From CAIWHR01 sp963734575 (GTDB lineage: Bacteria > Pseudomonadota > Gammaproteobacteria > Burkholderiales > Casimicrobiaceae): a stretch of 64,000 bases of DNA. The notes beneath the pieces are model-generated. The model did not search any database, was not told the DNA's origin, and saw nothing but the letters and a program-made list of their open reading frames with translations. A program made the translations under genes and the position numbers. Positions 47,744 through 56,894 of this stretch are shown here, in pieces. Position 1 is the stretch's first letter, and every line of letters starts with the position of its first letter. Location: NCBI GenBank assembly GCA_963734575.1, contig CAVTHT010000012.1, forward strand, positions 1 through 64,000, written 5' to 3'.

Positions 47744-49256
47744 TCAGGCGATGAGGTGCCCGAATTTCGCCCGCGCCTCCGCGAGATCCTCGGGACTCAG
47801 CCGATTCACCTTCGGAAAGCGGTCGCGCCAGTGAAATGGACGGCAGGCGTCGATGATCGCCCGTGAGTTGGTGAAGTTGCCGGCGGCACGCTCCCCCGGC
47901 TCGAGGCGCGGATCGAGCGGCGTGCTCCAGGCGCCCTTGATGAGGTCGATCGACGTGGCCGGGTCGGAGCGCGTGACCATGGCCCAGACGAGCTCGTCGA
48001 GGTTCGAAACGTCGACGTCTTCGTCGACCACCACCACGTACTTGCCGGCGTAGGCGCCGACGTGGCACATCGCCGCGACGTGGCCGGCCTGCTTCACGTG
48101 GCCGGGATAGCGTTGCCTGATCGCGACGCCCAGCAGCATGCGCGCGCCTCCGGCCTCGTGCGCCCACACGGCCTGCACGTCGGGGATGCCGGCCTTCTCG
48201 ATCTCCTGGCGCAGCAGCGCCGAGCGCGTGACGGCACGGTAGCGCGCCATCTCGTCGGGCGGACACAGCGGCGGACAACCCAGGATGATGGGGTTGTTGC
48301 GATGGTAGATCGCCTTGATGTCGAGCACCGGCTCGTCGCGCACGTCGCTCGCGTAGTAGCCGGTCCATTCGCCGAACGGACCCTCCTTGCGCCGCTTCCC
48401 GGGATGGACGAAGCCCTCGAGCACGATCTCGGCGTTCGCGGGGATCGGCAGCCCGGTGATCCTGCCGCGCACCACCTTCACCGGCTTGCCGCGCACCGCG
48501 CCCACCATGTCGTACTCGCACACCCCGTAGGGCACCTCGCTGCAGGCCATGAGAAAGGTCAGCGGATCGCCGCCGAGCACGATGGCGGTCGGCATCGGCT
48601 CGTTGCGCGACTCGTACTTGTCGCGATGCACCCGACCGTGCTTGCCGGGCGAGATGTAGAAGCCGACGCTGTTCCTGTCGTGCAGCATCACCCGGTAGGT
48701 GCCGCAGTTCACCCAGCCCTCGTCGGGATCGCGCGTCACGTTGAAGCTGCCGGTGCCGATGTAGCGGCCGCCGTCGTGGTCGTGCCACAGCGGCGCCGGG
48801 AACGCGGTGGCGTCGACATCGTCGCCCATCATCACGTTCTCGAAGATCGGACCATCGTCCACGAACTCGTGCGGAACCGTCTTCATGTCGCGCAGGTAAT
48901 GCTCGAGGAAGGCGCGCGACAGCTCGAGTCGGTCGTACGTCAGGCGGGAAGCCGAGGGTCATGTTCTTGCGCCGGCCGCCGAAGAAGTTCACCAGCACCC
49001 GATGCCCCTTGGGGAATCCCGGAATCGCGTCGAACACGAGGCACGGCGCAGCGTCCGAGTGCATGACGAGGTCCGCCGCCATGCCGATCTCCTTCTGCCA
49101 TGACGCGCCCTTGACCACCGTCACCTCGCCGAGCTTCTCCGCTGCCGCGATCCAGCCGCGCAGGTCGTCGTACGCGACCCGGAATTCCGGCGTCGCAGGT
49201 CGCGCTGGCGCGTCGACGACGGCATTGCCGATCACGTTGCTCATGGTGTCGCTCAT
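47744..49256 (-). CDS. UbiD family (de)carboxylase B, frame-disrupted
   Basis: About 504 residues. N-terminal VAYDDLRGWIAAAEKLGEVT and the alpha/beta start are followed, after a one-base shift near 48945 (into LTYDRLELSRAFLEHYLRDM), by the prFMN-binding body: GTYRVMLHDRNSVGFYISPG, KHGRVHRDKYESRNEPMPTA, EIVLEGFVHPGKRRKEGPFG, EWTGYYASDVRDEP. The conserved glutamate motifs EIVLEG and EGPFGEW are present, so a canonical UbiD active site is expected, using prenylated FMN made by UbiX. It is the last gene of the ubiX - UbiD A - CaiB - CaiB - UbiD B operon. Aromatic-acid decarboxylation is likely; substrate unknown. Confidence 0.9.
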
Positions 49257-49271
49257 CGTCGTCTCCCTGGT

Positions 49272-50489
49272 TCAATCGAACGCGTGCGCCGCACGTGCAG
49301 CGGCGTGCTCGGCCTCGGTCAGGCCGATGAAGTTGCGGAATACCGTTTCGTTGTCGGCGCCCAGGCGGGGGCCCGCCGCGGTGATGTCTCCGGGGGTCGC
49401 ATCGAGATCGAAGGCGGGAAAGCAGTAGGTCTGGTCGCCGATGACCGCATGGCGCCGTCGCCGCCACGTGTGCCGGTGCACGAGCTGCGGGTCGTGCAGC
49501 AGATCGTCGACGCCGTTCACGCGATGGGCATGGACGCCTGCGTGCTGCAGCGCCAGCACTGCGGCGTCGGCGGACTGCGGGGCGCACCACGCTTCGATCG
49601 TCGCGTTCAGCGCCGCGACGTTGCGGCGGCGCGCGGCGAGCGTCGCATAGGCGGGGTCCGTGGCCATTGCACCCTGGCCGAGGAGCCGCGCCAGCACGGC
49701 GAATTCGCGGTCGGACCAGCAGGACAGGGCGATCCACGCATCGGCGCAGCGATACGCGTCGTGCGGAGCGGCCTCGGGACTGTCGTTGCCGGCGCGGGTG
49801 GCTTCATGCCCGGTGACGTGATAGTCGAGCAGCGCATCGGCCACGAACAGCAGCCCCGTTTCGTATTGCGCGACGTCGATCCACGCGCCCTCGCCGGTCG
49901 CCCGCTTGCGCACGAGCGCCGCGAGCACCGCCGACACGCTCATCGTCGACGCGACGAAGTCGATATAGGGCCCGTACAGCAGCATCGGTGGACCGTCGGG
50001 CTCGCCGGTGAGGCCACAGAAGCCGGCGAGCGCGGACAGCTGCGAGCCGAAACCCGGTGTCTGCGCGCGCGGCCCCGTCTGGCCCATGTTGCAGCTCGAC
50101 AGGAGCACGATGCCGGGATTGAGCGCGCGCATGGCGTCGTAACCGAGCCCGAGCCGTTCCACGACGCCGGGCCGCATGTTCTCGATCGCCACGTCGCACC
50201 ACGCGACGAGCCGTCGCGCGAGCGCGAGTCCCGCCTCGTTCTTGAGATCCAGCGTGACGCCGTACTTGGAATCGTTGAAGTAGGCGAAGCAGCCGCCGCG
50301 GTCGACGCCCGGAATGGCGTCCTTGAAGGGCGGATATTCGACGCGGAACCCGTCGGGGCGCCCCCTCGACTCGACGTGCACGACGATGGCGCCGAAATTG
50401 GCGAGCACCTTGCCCACGTGCGGTCCCGCGGCATAGCTCGCGAACTCGACCACCTTGACGCCGGCGAGTGCCTGCGTGACGGTGCTCAC
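49272..50489 (-). CDS. CaiB/BaiF class III CoA-transferase, subunit 2
   Basis: 405 residues from GTG 50489, overlapping the previous CoA-transferase stop as GTGA. Family markers: VKVVEFASYAAGPHVGKVLA, DSKYGVTLDLKNEAGLALAR, CDVAIENMRPGVVERLGLGY, GAWIDVAQYETGLLF containing the likely catalytic aspartate, and DAYRCADAWIALSCWSDREF. Class III transferases move CoA between carboxylic acids. Two different CaiB proteins side by side, next to UbiD and UbiX, is the arrangement of the two-subunit succinyl-CoA:phthalate CoA-transferase. Confidence 0.92.
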   Translation of the reverse strand: MSTVTQALAGVKVVEFASYAAGPHVGKVLANFGAIVVHVESRGRPDGFRVEYPPFKDAIPGVDRGGCFAYFNDSKYGVTLDLKNEAGLALARRLVAWCDVAIENMRPGVVERLGLGYDAMRALNPGIVLLSSCNMGQTGPRAQTPGFGSQLSALAGFCGLTGEPDGPPMLLYGPYIDFVASTMSVSAVLAALVRKRATGEGAWIDVAQYETGLLFVADALLDYHVTGHEATRAGNDSPEAAPHDAYRCADAWIALSCWSDREFAVLARLLGQGAMATDPAYATLAARRRNVAALNATIEAWCAPQSADAAVLALQHAGVHAHRVNGVDDLLHDPQLVHRHTWRRRRHAVIGDQTYCFPAFDLDATPGDITAAGPRLGADNETVFRNFIGLTEAEHAAARAAHAFD

Positions 50490-51668
50490 GACGTCTCCGC
50501 CATTGCCGCAGCGACGCGGCTCACGGCCGGACGCGCCCACTCGCGCAGCAGCGCGCCGAGCTCGACCTCGCTCCCCGGGGCGTGACGCACGCGCGGACGC
50601 CGGCCATCGATGCGCGCGAAGACGCCGCAATGGCGCGCCGTGCTGCCGTCGGGCATGGCGACATCCGCCCAGAATTCGCGGGCCGCGAGTTGCGGGTCGG
50701 CTGCAATGTCGGCGACCGTGTTGACGGGATAGCCGAGGATCTCGCGTGCGCTCGCGCCCTCGAGGAACGCGCGTTTGGTGAGGCCGGCGAAGAATCGCGC
50801 CACGGGCGCCTCGATCCCGTCCACCTCGTCCTGGCTCAGAAACTTCGGATCGAAGCGCAGCCAGTCGAGCGCGGCGAGCGGCCCCGGATCGGCGCCCGCC
50901 TCGCGCATCCAGGCAACGAGTTGCTCGTTGCTGCGCCGACCCGCATGCCCGCCGTACAGCACGAAATTGACGTAGCCGTCGCGACACGGCCAGAAGGCGC
51001 GCAGGCGCGCTCCGGTCACGGTCCGGCCGGTGATGAAGGCGCCGCAACGCCGGGGAACGTCGTCGGCGAGATCGACGAAAGTCGGCGCGTGCGCGAGCGC
51101 GATCAGCACGGCGGCCTGCGCGGAAACGTCGACGTGCTGTCCCTGACCGGTGTTGTCGCGATGCAGCAGCGCGACGAGCGCTCCCGAGGCGGCCTGCGTG
51201 CCCGGCCCAGGCGCGTGCCTGCGGAACGGTGACGCGGACAGGCTTGCCGCCGGGCTCTCCCGCGAGCGACATCGCGCCGCCTGCCGCCATGAGCTCCAGG
51301 TCCGACGCCAGCCACGTTGCGTGCGGGCCGCTGCGGCCGAAAGGCGTCACCGAGACGTGTACCAGGTGCCGGTGACGTTCGTGCAGCGCCGCGGGATCGA
51401 GCAACGCGGCATCGCGGGGCGACCCGGCCTCGATCAGTACGTCGGCTAGCGCCAGCAGTCGATCGCGGTTCGCCGCTCCCGATGGCACGGATACGTCGAG
51501 GCGCAGCAGCCGCTTGTTGACGTTGCAGGCCTGCCACGCCGTGCTCGCGATGTCGGACTCGCCGGGCGGCTCGATCTTGACGACGTCCGCGCCGAGATCG
51601 GCGAGCAGGCGTCCGGCGAGCCAGCCGAGCTCGGTCGTGCAATCGACCACGCGACATCCCTGCAGCAT
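50486..51668 (-). CDS. CaiB/BaiF class III CoA-transferase, subunit 1, frame-disrupted
   Basis: About 394 residues from ATG 51668. N-terminal CRVVDCTTELGWLAGRLLAD, LGADVVKIEPPGESD and SVTPFGRSGPHATWLASDLE are typical. Near 51215 one extra base shifts the frame (VPQAR into GTQAASGALVALLHRDNTGQ), and the family continues with HVDVSAQAAVLIALAHAPTF holding the catalytic aspartate. It starts 17 bases after UbiD A ends. The pair with the next CoA-transferase suggests a heteromeric enzyme. Confidence 0.88.
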
Positions 51669-51697
51669 CGCGCCTCCCCGGCGCGCTCACCCGCGCG

Positions 51698-53309
51698 TCA
51701 ACGTCCCGTGCGGGCGAGCGAGAGCACCCAGCCGGCCATCCGCGACTTCATCGTGGCGATCTGCTGCGCATCGAAGAAGTCCGCGGGATTCACCCGGTCG
51801 ATCGGATACACCGGTCGATGGAAATCCTGCTCGTAGCCGTAAGGCACGGTGGCATCGATGCCCATGCCACCCTCGAACTGCGTGTTCGACGCCGTCCACG
51901 CCTTCTCGCCTGCCGTCATGCGCTCGGCCGGCATGAACGTCTGGCCCCTCCCGCCCGGGATCGGGTTGAGGATGTCCGTCTTCGGGTTCACGCGGGTCGT
52001 GAGGCACCACATGATGTCGTCCATCGAATAGATGTCGACGTCCTCGGACACCGCGATCGCGAGACGCATGCCCTGCGAGCATGACAGGATCGCGGACAGG
52101 AAGTTGCGCTGCCACCCTTCCTCGATGCGATTGCGCTTCCTGACCTGGATGATGCAGCCGCCCCAGTCGGTCATGCAGTACGGAATGTGCACGTCCTGCA
52201 CGATCCCGGGCTGCAGGCGATTGCACAGCTCGAAGATCGCCGCTTCGCGCACGGTGGTGTCGATGTTGCTGTCGTCCATCGTGTGCACGCCGAGCGGGAA
52301 GATGATCGGCCTGCTCGCCGGGCGCCGCATCGTGATCGCGGTCACGTGGAACGTGGGCGCCTTGTACGCCTTGCCCATGTACCCGGCCCACTCGGGGTGG
52401 AAGAACGTCTTGCCCTGCACGCCGGCCTTCTCCGCTTCGGCGCGTCTCGTAGCGCTTGTCGCGCGGATGCAGGTAGCCTTCGAGCACGTATTCCGAATCG
52501 GCGAGGGCGTAGGCGTCGACCGTGCGTGCCTTGACGAGGCGCACAGGGGATCCCTGAACCGCGCCTGCGACCGCCATCTCGTCGCAGCCCTTCGGCAGGA
52601 TCACGTAGTCGAACCCCGCACCGGCGAGCAGCGTGCATGCCGGCGGCACGCCGAAGCACATCGTCAGCGGGATCGGCTTGTCGTCGTCGTAGTGCTGCGT
52701 GTAGACCTGCCACATGTGCGATCCGGGCGAGATCTGGAACGTGCCGACGTTGCCCCACCGGAAGTTCATCCGGTTGTAGCCCATGTCGCCGCCGCCGTCG
52801 AAGTAATCGCCGTAGATGCAGCGGATGCCGGAGCCGATGGTGAGCTCCGGTTCGAGCGCCGTGTGGCGGATCGCGGTGATCCACTTGTTGACGTCGAGAT
52901 CGTCGGTGATGACGTGCTCCTGGCACGGCGCGTCCCGCTGCTCGATCACCACCGGCTTGAGCGGCTTGTTGATCGCCTGCGCGATCCTGCGCGTGCGGTC
53001 GCGCGGGCCATCGAAGCCGAACATCTTCTCGATCAGCCGGATGTCGCCGAAGAGATTCGTCACGGCGCGGGCGTGGGGCTTGCCCTTCACCTTGTTGAAG
53101 AGGATCGGATAGCTGCCGTCGAAGTGCTTCTGCAGCCCGGTGATCTCGAGGTCCGGATCGACTTCCCTGTCGGTCTCGATGAGCCAGCCTTCGGCGCGCA
53201 GCCATTCGAGCGTCGCGCGCAGGCTGGTGATGTCCTTGGTGGCGGACTTGCCGGCCGGACGTTCCTTGCTCGCGGACGGACTGCGTTCGGGTGCCGTGAT
53301 GTCGGTCAT
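51698..53309 (-). CDS. UbiD family (de)carboxylase A (phthaloyl-CoA-decarboxylase-like context), frame-disrupted
   Basis: About 537 residues from ATG 53309 (MTDITAPERSPSASKERPAG). The body shows LRATLEWLRAEGWLIETDRE, YPILFNKVKGKPHARAVTNL, FGVPPACTLLAGAGFDYVIL and CDEMAVAGAVQGSPVRLVKA. Near 52443 one base is extra, after RDKRYET, and the frame resumes in AEAEKAGVQGKTFFHPEWAG, YMGKAYKAPTFHVTAITMRR. It departs from canonical UbiD: the usual YR in the prFMN loop reads VGTFQISPGSHMWQV, and the EGPFGEYTGYY box is FFHPEWAGYMGKAY. It lies 38 bases after ubiX. Probably decarboxylates a CoA-activated or free aromatic acid. Confidence 0.88.
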
Positions 53310-53347
53310 CGCATTCTCTCCATTGGACGGTGCTGGCTCGTGGGTTG

Positions 53348-53944
53348 TCAGCGCTGGGGCTCGAGGCGTGCCACCCTGAGCCGCATCTCGCCGGTCCAGC
53401 GCCGGGCGAAATCGGCGGGGACGCCGAACTGGTCGAGCACGCGCGCGATGACGTGGTCGACGATGTCGTCGACGCTCGCGGGGTGGTGATAGAACGCAGG
53501 CATGGGCGGCATGATGGTCACGCCCATGCGTGCGAGCTTCAGCATGTTCTCGAGGTGGATCTCGGAGAGCGGCATCTCGCGTGCAACCAGCACGAGCTTG
53601 CGCCGCTCCTTCAGCACGACGTCCGCTGCGCGGTGCACCAGATGATCGCCCGTGCCGTGCGCGATCGCGCCGAGGCTGCGCATGGAGCACGGGATGATCA
53701 CCATGCCCTCGGTCTGGAACGAGCCCGACGAGATCGCCGCACCCATGTTGGCGGCCTCGTAGGTGACGCTGGCAAGGCCCCGGACGTCCTTGATGGTGTA
53801 GGGGGTCTCATGCTCGATCGTCTGCATGGCCCACTTCGAGAGCACGAGGTGCGTCTCGATCTCGCCCTGCTGCAGCGCCTGGAGCAGGCGAATGCCCAGG
53901 ATGGCGCCCGTCGCGCCGGTGATGCCGACGATGAGTCTGCGCAT
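53348..53944 (-). CDS. ubiX: UbiX family flavin prenyltransferase
   Basis: 198 residues from ATG 53944 (MRRLIVGITGATGAILGIRL). It adds a dimethylallyl group to FMN to make the prenylated FMN cofactor of UbiD enzymes. Motifs: GITGATGAILGIRLLQAL, the phosphate-binding VIIPCSMRSLGAIAHGTGDH, LVHRAADVVLKERRKLVLVA, REMPLSEIHLENMLKLARMG and PPMPAFYHHPASVDDIVDHV. It is the first gene of the decarboxylase operon and faces the IclR gene across the palindromes. Confidence 0.95.
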   Translation of the reverse strand: MRRLIVGITGATGAILGIRLLQALQQGEIETHLVLSKWAMQTIEHETPYTIKDVRGLASVTYEAANMGAAISSGSFQTEGMVIIPCSMRSLGAIAHGTGDHLVHRAADVVLKERRKLVLVAREMPLSEIHLENMLKLARMGVTIMPPMPAFYHHPASVDDIVDHVIARVLDQFGVPADFARRWTGEMRLRVARLEPQR

Positions 53945-53960
53945 CTTTGCCTCCCTGGCC

Positions 53961-53985
53961 GTGGACTTGGAAGTCCACATTGTGG
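53961..53985. promoter_or_regulatory. Palindromes upstream of ubiX (probable operator)
   Basis: GTGGACTT and AAGTCCAC (53961-53968, 53971-53978) form a perfect 8-bp inverted repeat with a 2-base centre. Overlapping it, CCACATTGTGG (53975-53985) is an 11-base palindrome. They are 17-41 bases upstream of the ubiX start, as expected for an operator. A nearly identical site occurs at the IclR start. Confidence 0.55.
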
Positions 53986-54087
53986 CCACATTACCGCGGG
54001 GGTCGGCCGCCCATTCATCCGTTGCTCGACCATGTGCTGCGAAACGACTCTAGCACCGCGATCCCCGCCGGGGGAGGTGCGGCATTC

Positions 54088-54109
54088 CACAAAATGTTTC
54101 ACAATGTGG
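54088..54109. promoter_or_regulatory. Second palindromic site at the IclR gene start (probable operator)
   Basis: CCACAAAATGTTTCACAATGTGG ends in TCACAATGTGG, which matches the reverse complement of the CCACATTGTGG site near ubiX at 10 of 11 positions. CCACA and TGTGG also form the arms of a longer inverted repeat. It overlaps the proposed ATG 54104, so binding here could autoregulate the IclR gene. Confidence 0.5.
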
Positions 54110-54940
54110 TCATCGTTCCCAAGCCTGATCGGAATCAAGTTGGCTGCCACTGCCGCCGCATCCCTCGCGCCGCGCGAGGGCACGCAGAGCATCCGGCGCG
54201 CCGCGATGCTGGTGCGCGTCATCGCTTCGCGCAGCCGCACCGGCATGCGCCTGTCCGAGGTGGTGCAGCACGCCCATCTCGAGCGCTCCACGGCACGCCG
54301 CATCCTGAAGTGCCTCGTCGACGAGGGCCTCGTCATGCAGGACGCGGCATCGCATCGCTACTACCTCGGTCCCCTCGTGTTCGAGCTCGGCCTCGCGGCA
54401 GCGCCGCAGTTCAACCTCGTCGACATCTGCCGGGCGTCGCTGCAGAGGATTGCGGAGAAGACGCACGACACGGTGTTCCTGACGGTGCGCAGCGGCTACG
54501 ATTCCGTCTGTCTCGACCGGCGCGAGGGGTCGTTCCCGATCAAGGCGCTGATGCTCGAAGTCGGCACGCGCCGGCCGCTGGGTGCGGGTGCGGGTGGCCT
54601 CGCGCTCCTCATGCTGCTGCCCGATGACGTGGTGAACGAGATCGTGGCGGCCAACGCGGTGCGCTTCACGTCGTACAACCGGCTCACCCTGCCCTCCTTC
54701 ATGCGGATGCTGACGCGCGCGCGGACGCTGGGTTACGCCTTGAACGACATCCACATCACGCCCGGAGCGAGCTCGCTCGGCATGCCGATCGTCAACCGGT
54801 GGGGCCATCCGTTCGCGGCGATCAGCGTCGGCGCGATCAAGAGCCGCATGACGCCCGAGCGGCAGGCGGAGATCGCCGACATCGTCAGGGCCGAAGTGCG
54901 CCTGCTGGAGCGCGCGATGCGCGACGCGGGCACGCCATGA
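54104..54940 (+). CDS. IclR family transcriptional regulator
   Basis: 278 residues if ATG 54104 is used; TTG 54139 is an alternative that would free the operator. N-terminal winged HTH: GTQSIRRAAMLVRVIASRSR, RLSEVVQHAHLERSTARRIL. C-terminal effector domain: KTHDTVFLTVRSGYDSVCLD, RREGSFPIKALMLEVGTRRP, LGAGAGGLALLMLLPDDVV. IclR regulators commonly control aromatic-acid catabolism. It is divergent from ubiX by about 160 bases and overlaps the next gene as ATGA. Its likely targets are the ubiX - UbiD - CaiB operon and itself. Confidence 0.93.
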   Translation: MWSSFPSLIGIKLAATAAASLAPREGTQSIRRAAMLVRVIASRSRTGMRLSEVVQHAHLERSTARRILKCLVDEGLVMQDAASHRYYLGPLVFELGLAAAPQFNLVDICRASLQRIAEKTHDTVFLTVRSGYDSVCLDRREGSFPIKALMLEVGTRRPLGAGAGGLALLMLLPDDVVNEIVAANAVRFTSYNRLTLPSFMRMLTRARTLGYALNDIHITPGASSLGMPIVNRWGHPFAAISVGAIKSRMTPERQAEIADIVRAEVRLLERAMRDAGTP

Positions 54941-55452
54941 CGACGGCGCAGGGTTCCGCGCACGACGCCGCGCTGCGCGCCACCGTTCTCGCGTACCTGG
55001 ACGCGCACCACGTCGTCACCCTCGCGACGTCGGAGCCGTGGGCCGCAGCCGTGTTCTACGTCAACGATGGCTTCACGCTGTATTTCCTGTCGTCCCCGCG
55101 CAGCCGTCATGCGCGCCGGCTCGATGCGGACCCGCGCGTCGCCGCGACGGTGCAGGAGGATTACCGCGACTGGCGCAGCGTCAAAGGGGTGCAGCTCGAA
55201 GGCACGGTGCACGTGGTCGAAGGAGCACGCGTTGCCGACGTACGGAAACTCTATGCGGCCAAGTTTCCGGTGATCGCGGGCGGCGATGGCCGGGGGGCCG
55301 CCATCGCTGCCGCGCTGGCACGCATCCGCTGGTACGAGCTGCGTCCGACGGCGGTCCATTTCGTGGACAACGCGCAAGGCTTCGGGCATCGCGCCGCGAT
55401 CGACCCCGGCGAGCTCGCGGGCGGTGGCGCCGGGTCGCGTCAGAAGCCGTAG
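54937..55452 (+). CDS. Pyridoxamine 5'-phosphate oxidase-like (split-barrel flavin-binding) protein, YhbP type
   Basis: 171 residues from ATG 54937. The split-barrel fold shows AYLDAHHVVTLATSEPWAAA, VFYVNDGFTLYFLSSPRSRH, ARRLDADPRVAATVQEDYRD and WRSVKGVQLEGTVHVVEGAR. Members bind FMN or related cofactors. It could handle flavin chemistry for the UbiD enzymes, but that is inferred from location only. The 3' end overlaps the converging UbiD C gene by 13 bases. Confidence 0.85.
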   Translation: MTTAQGSAHDAALRATVLAYLDAHHVVTLATSEPWAAAVFYVNDGFTLYFLSSPRSRHARRLDADPRVAATVQEDYRDWRSVKGVQLEGTVHVVEGARVADVRKLYAAKFPVIAGGDGRGAAIAAALARIRWYELRPTAVHFVDNAQGFGHRAAIDPGELAGGGAGSRQKP

Positions 55453-56880
55453 TCCTTCCACGCGGCGCGCACCCGTGCGAGATGCTCCGCCGGCGGCAGC
55501 GCGATCGGCGGGTACGCGTGCTTCCTGGTCGCGTCGATGCCGATCTTGCTCGACACCCGCCGGCTGTCGTCCTGCTGCGGCACGTCCTCCGCGGCTTGCG
55601 ACGGATCGAGACGGCCGGCCACCGTGGACGGGGCGACGAACGTGTCCTTCTGCGGCTGCACGCGGAAGCTCAACGCCCAGTTGACCATGAACGGATCGCG
55701 CACGTCGATGTCGTCGTCCACCACGACGGTGAACTTGCCGAGCGTCGGATCGACGGCCCACGCGCCGAACATGACCTGCTGCGCCTGGCCGGGATATTCC
55801 TTGCGGATCGAGATGGCGAGGTAGCCCGACGCGCCACCTGCATGCAGCAGGTGCACGTCGCGCACCGGAAGCTTGAGATCCAGGAGATGCCGGCGAATCG
55901 CTGCCTCGCGCCCGTAGCCGCGAATCGTGCTCGACTCGCTCGGCGGCATCTGGCTCAGGAAGGCCTGAAAGATCGGCCGGTGGCGATGCGTGATGGCGGT
56001 GACGTCGAGCACGAACGACTGCGAGCGCGGCCCCATGTACCCGGTGAACTCGCCGAACGGGCCTTCCCACTCGGTCTCGTTGGCGCGAATGAGGCCTTCG
56101 ATCACGATCTCCGCGTTGGCGGGCACCATGAGATCGACGGTTCGCGCGCGCACCACCGGCACGGGCGCTCCGCGCAGCGCACCCGCGACCGCGAGCTCGT
56201 CCACGCCGTACGGGAATCTTGGCGACCGAGCAGAGGCCGATGCTCGGGTCCGTGCCGAGCGCGATGGCCACCGGCGTCGGCTGGCCGCGCGCGTTGTTGA
56301 GCTCGATGTGCTTGCGGCCGTGCTGCACGTGCGCGATGAACATGCCGATCTTGCGCGGACCCTTGATCTGGCACCGGTACGTGCCGATGTTCTGCACCCC
56401 GGTGTCGGGATCGCGGGTGATCACGAAGGGCGCGGTGAGGTACGGCCCGGGGTCGTGGGCCACGGTCCACGTCGGAACGGGCAACGACAGCAGATTGGCG
56501 GCTTCTCCGGCATGCACGTTCTCGTGCACCGGCGCCGACTGCACCGTGTCCGGCGGGATCGGCGCGCGGAGCGCCCGCGTCCACGCGTCGGCGATGTCGT
56601 CCACGCCGTGCGCACGCAGCCCCAGCGCATAGATCGCCCGCGAGCCGCCGAGCACGCCGAAGACGACGGGGATGTCGAACCCGCGCACGTTGTCGAACAT
56701 CAGCGCGCAGCGCTCCTCGTCGGGGACGCTCTGGAAATTGACGCGCCCCACCGCCGCGATCTCCCAGTCCTTGTCGACGGGCGCGGCAATGTGCCTGAGC
56801 TTCCCGTGCTGCTCGAGCACCTGCAGGTATTCGCGCAGGTCCGCGTAGACCTTGTGCGGCTTGCCATCGAGCGGAGCCAT
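55440..56880 (-). CDS. UbiD family (de)carboxylase C, frame-disrupted
   Basis: About 480 residues from ATG 56880. N-terminal YADLREYLQVLEQHGKLRHI, DNVRGFDIPVVFGVLGGSRA; prFMN-binding region NIGTYRCQIKGPRKIGMFIA, HVQHGRKHIELNNARGQPTP. Near 56213 one extra C shifts the frame (KIP into YGVDELAVAGALRG), then EIVIEGLIRANETEWEGPFG, EFTGYMGPRSQSF with both glutamate motifs. It is canonical in the positions visible. It starts 14 bases after the amidohydrolase ends, so the two are co-transcribed. A third UbiD in 9 kb suggests several related acids are decarboxylated. Confidence 0.9.
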
Positions 56881-56894
56881 GCTTCCTCCTTCGC

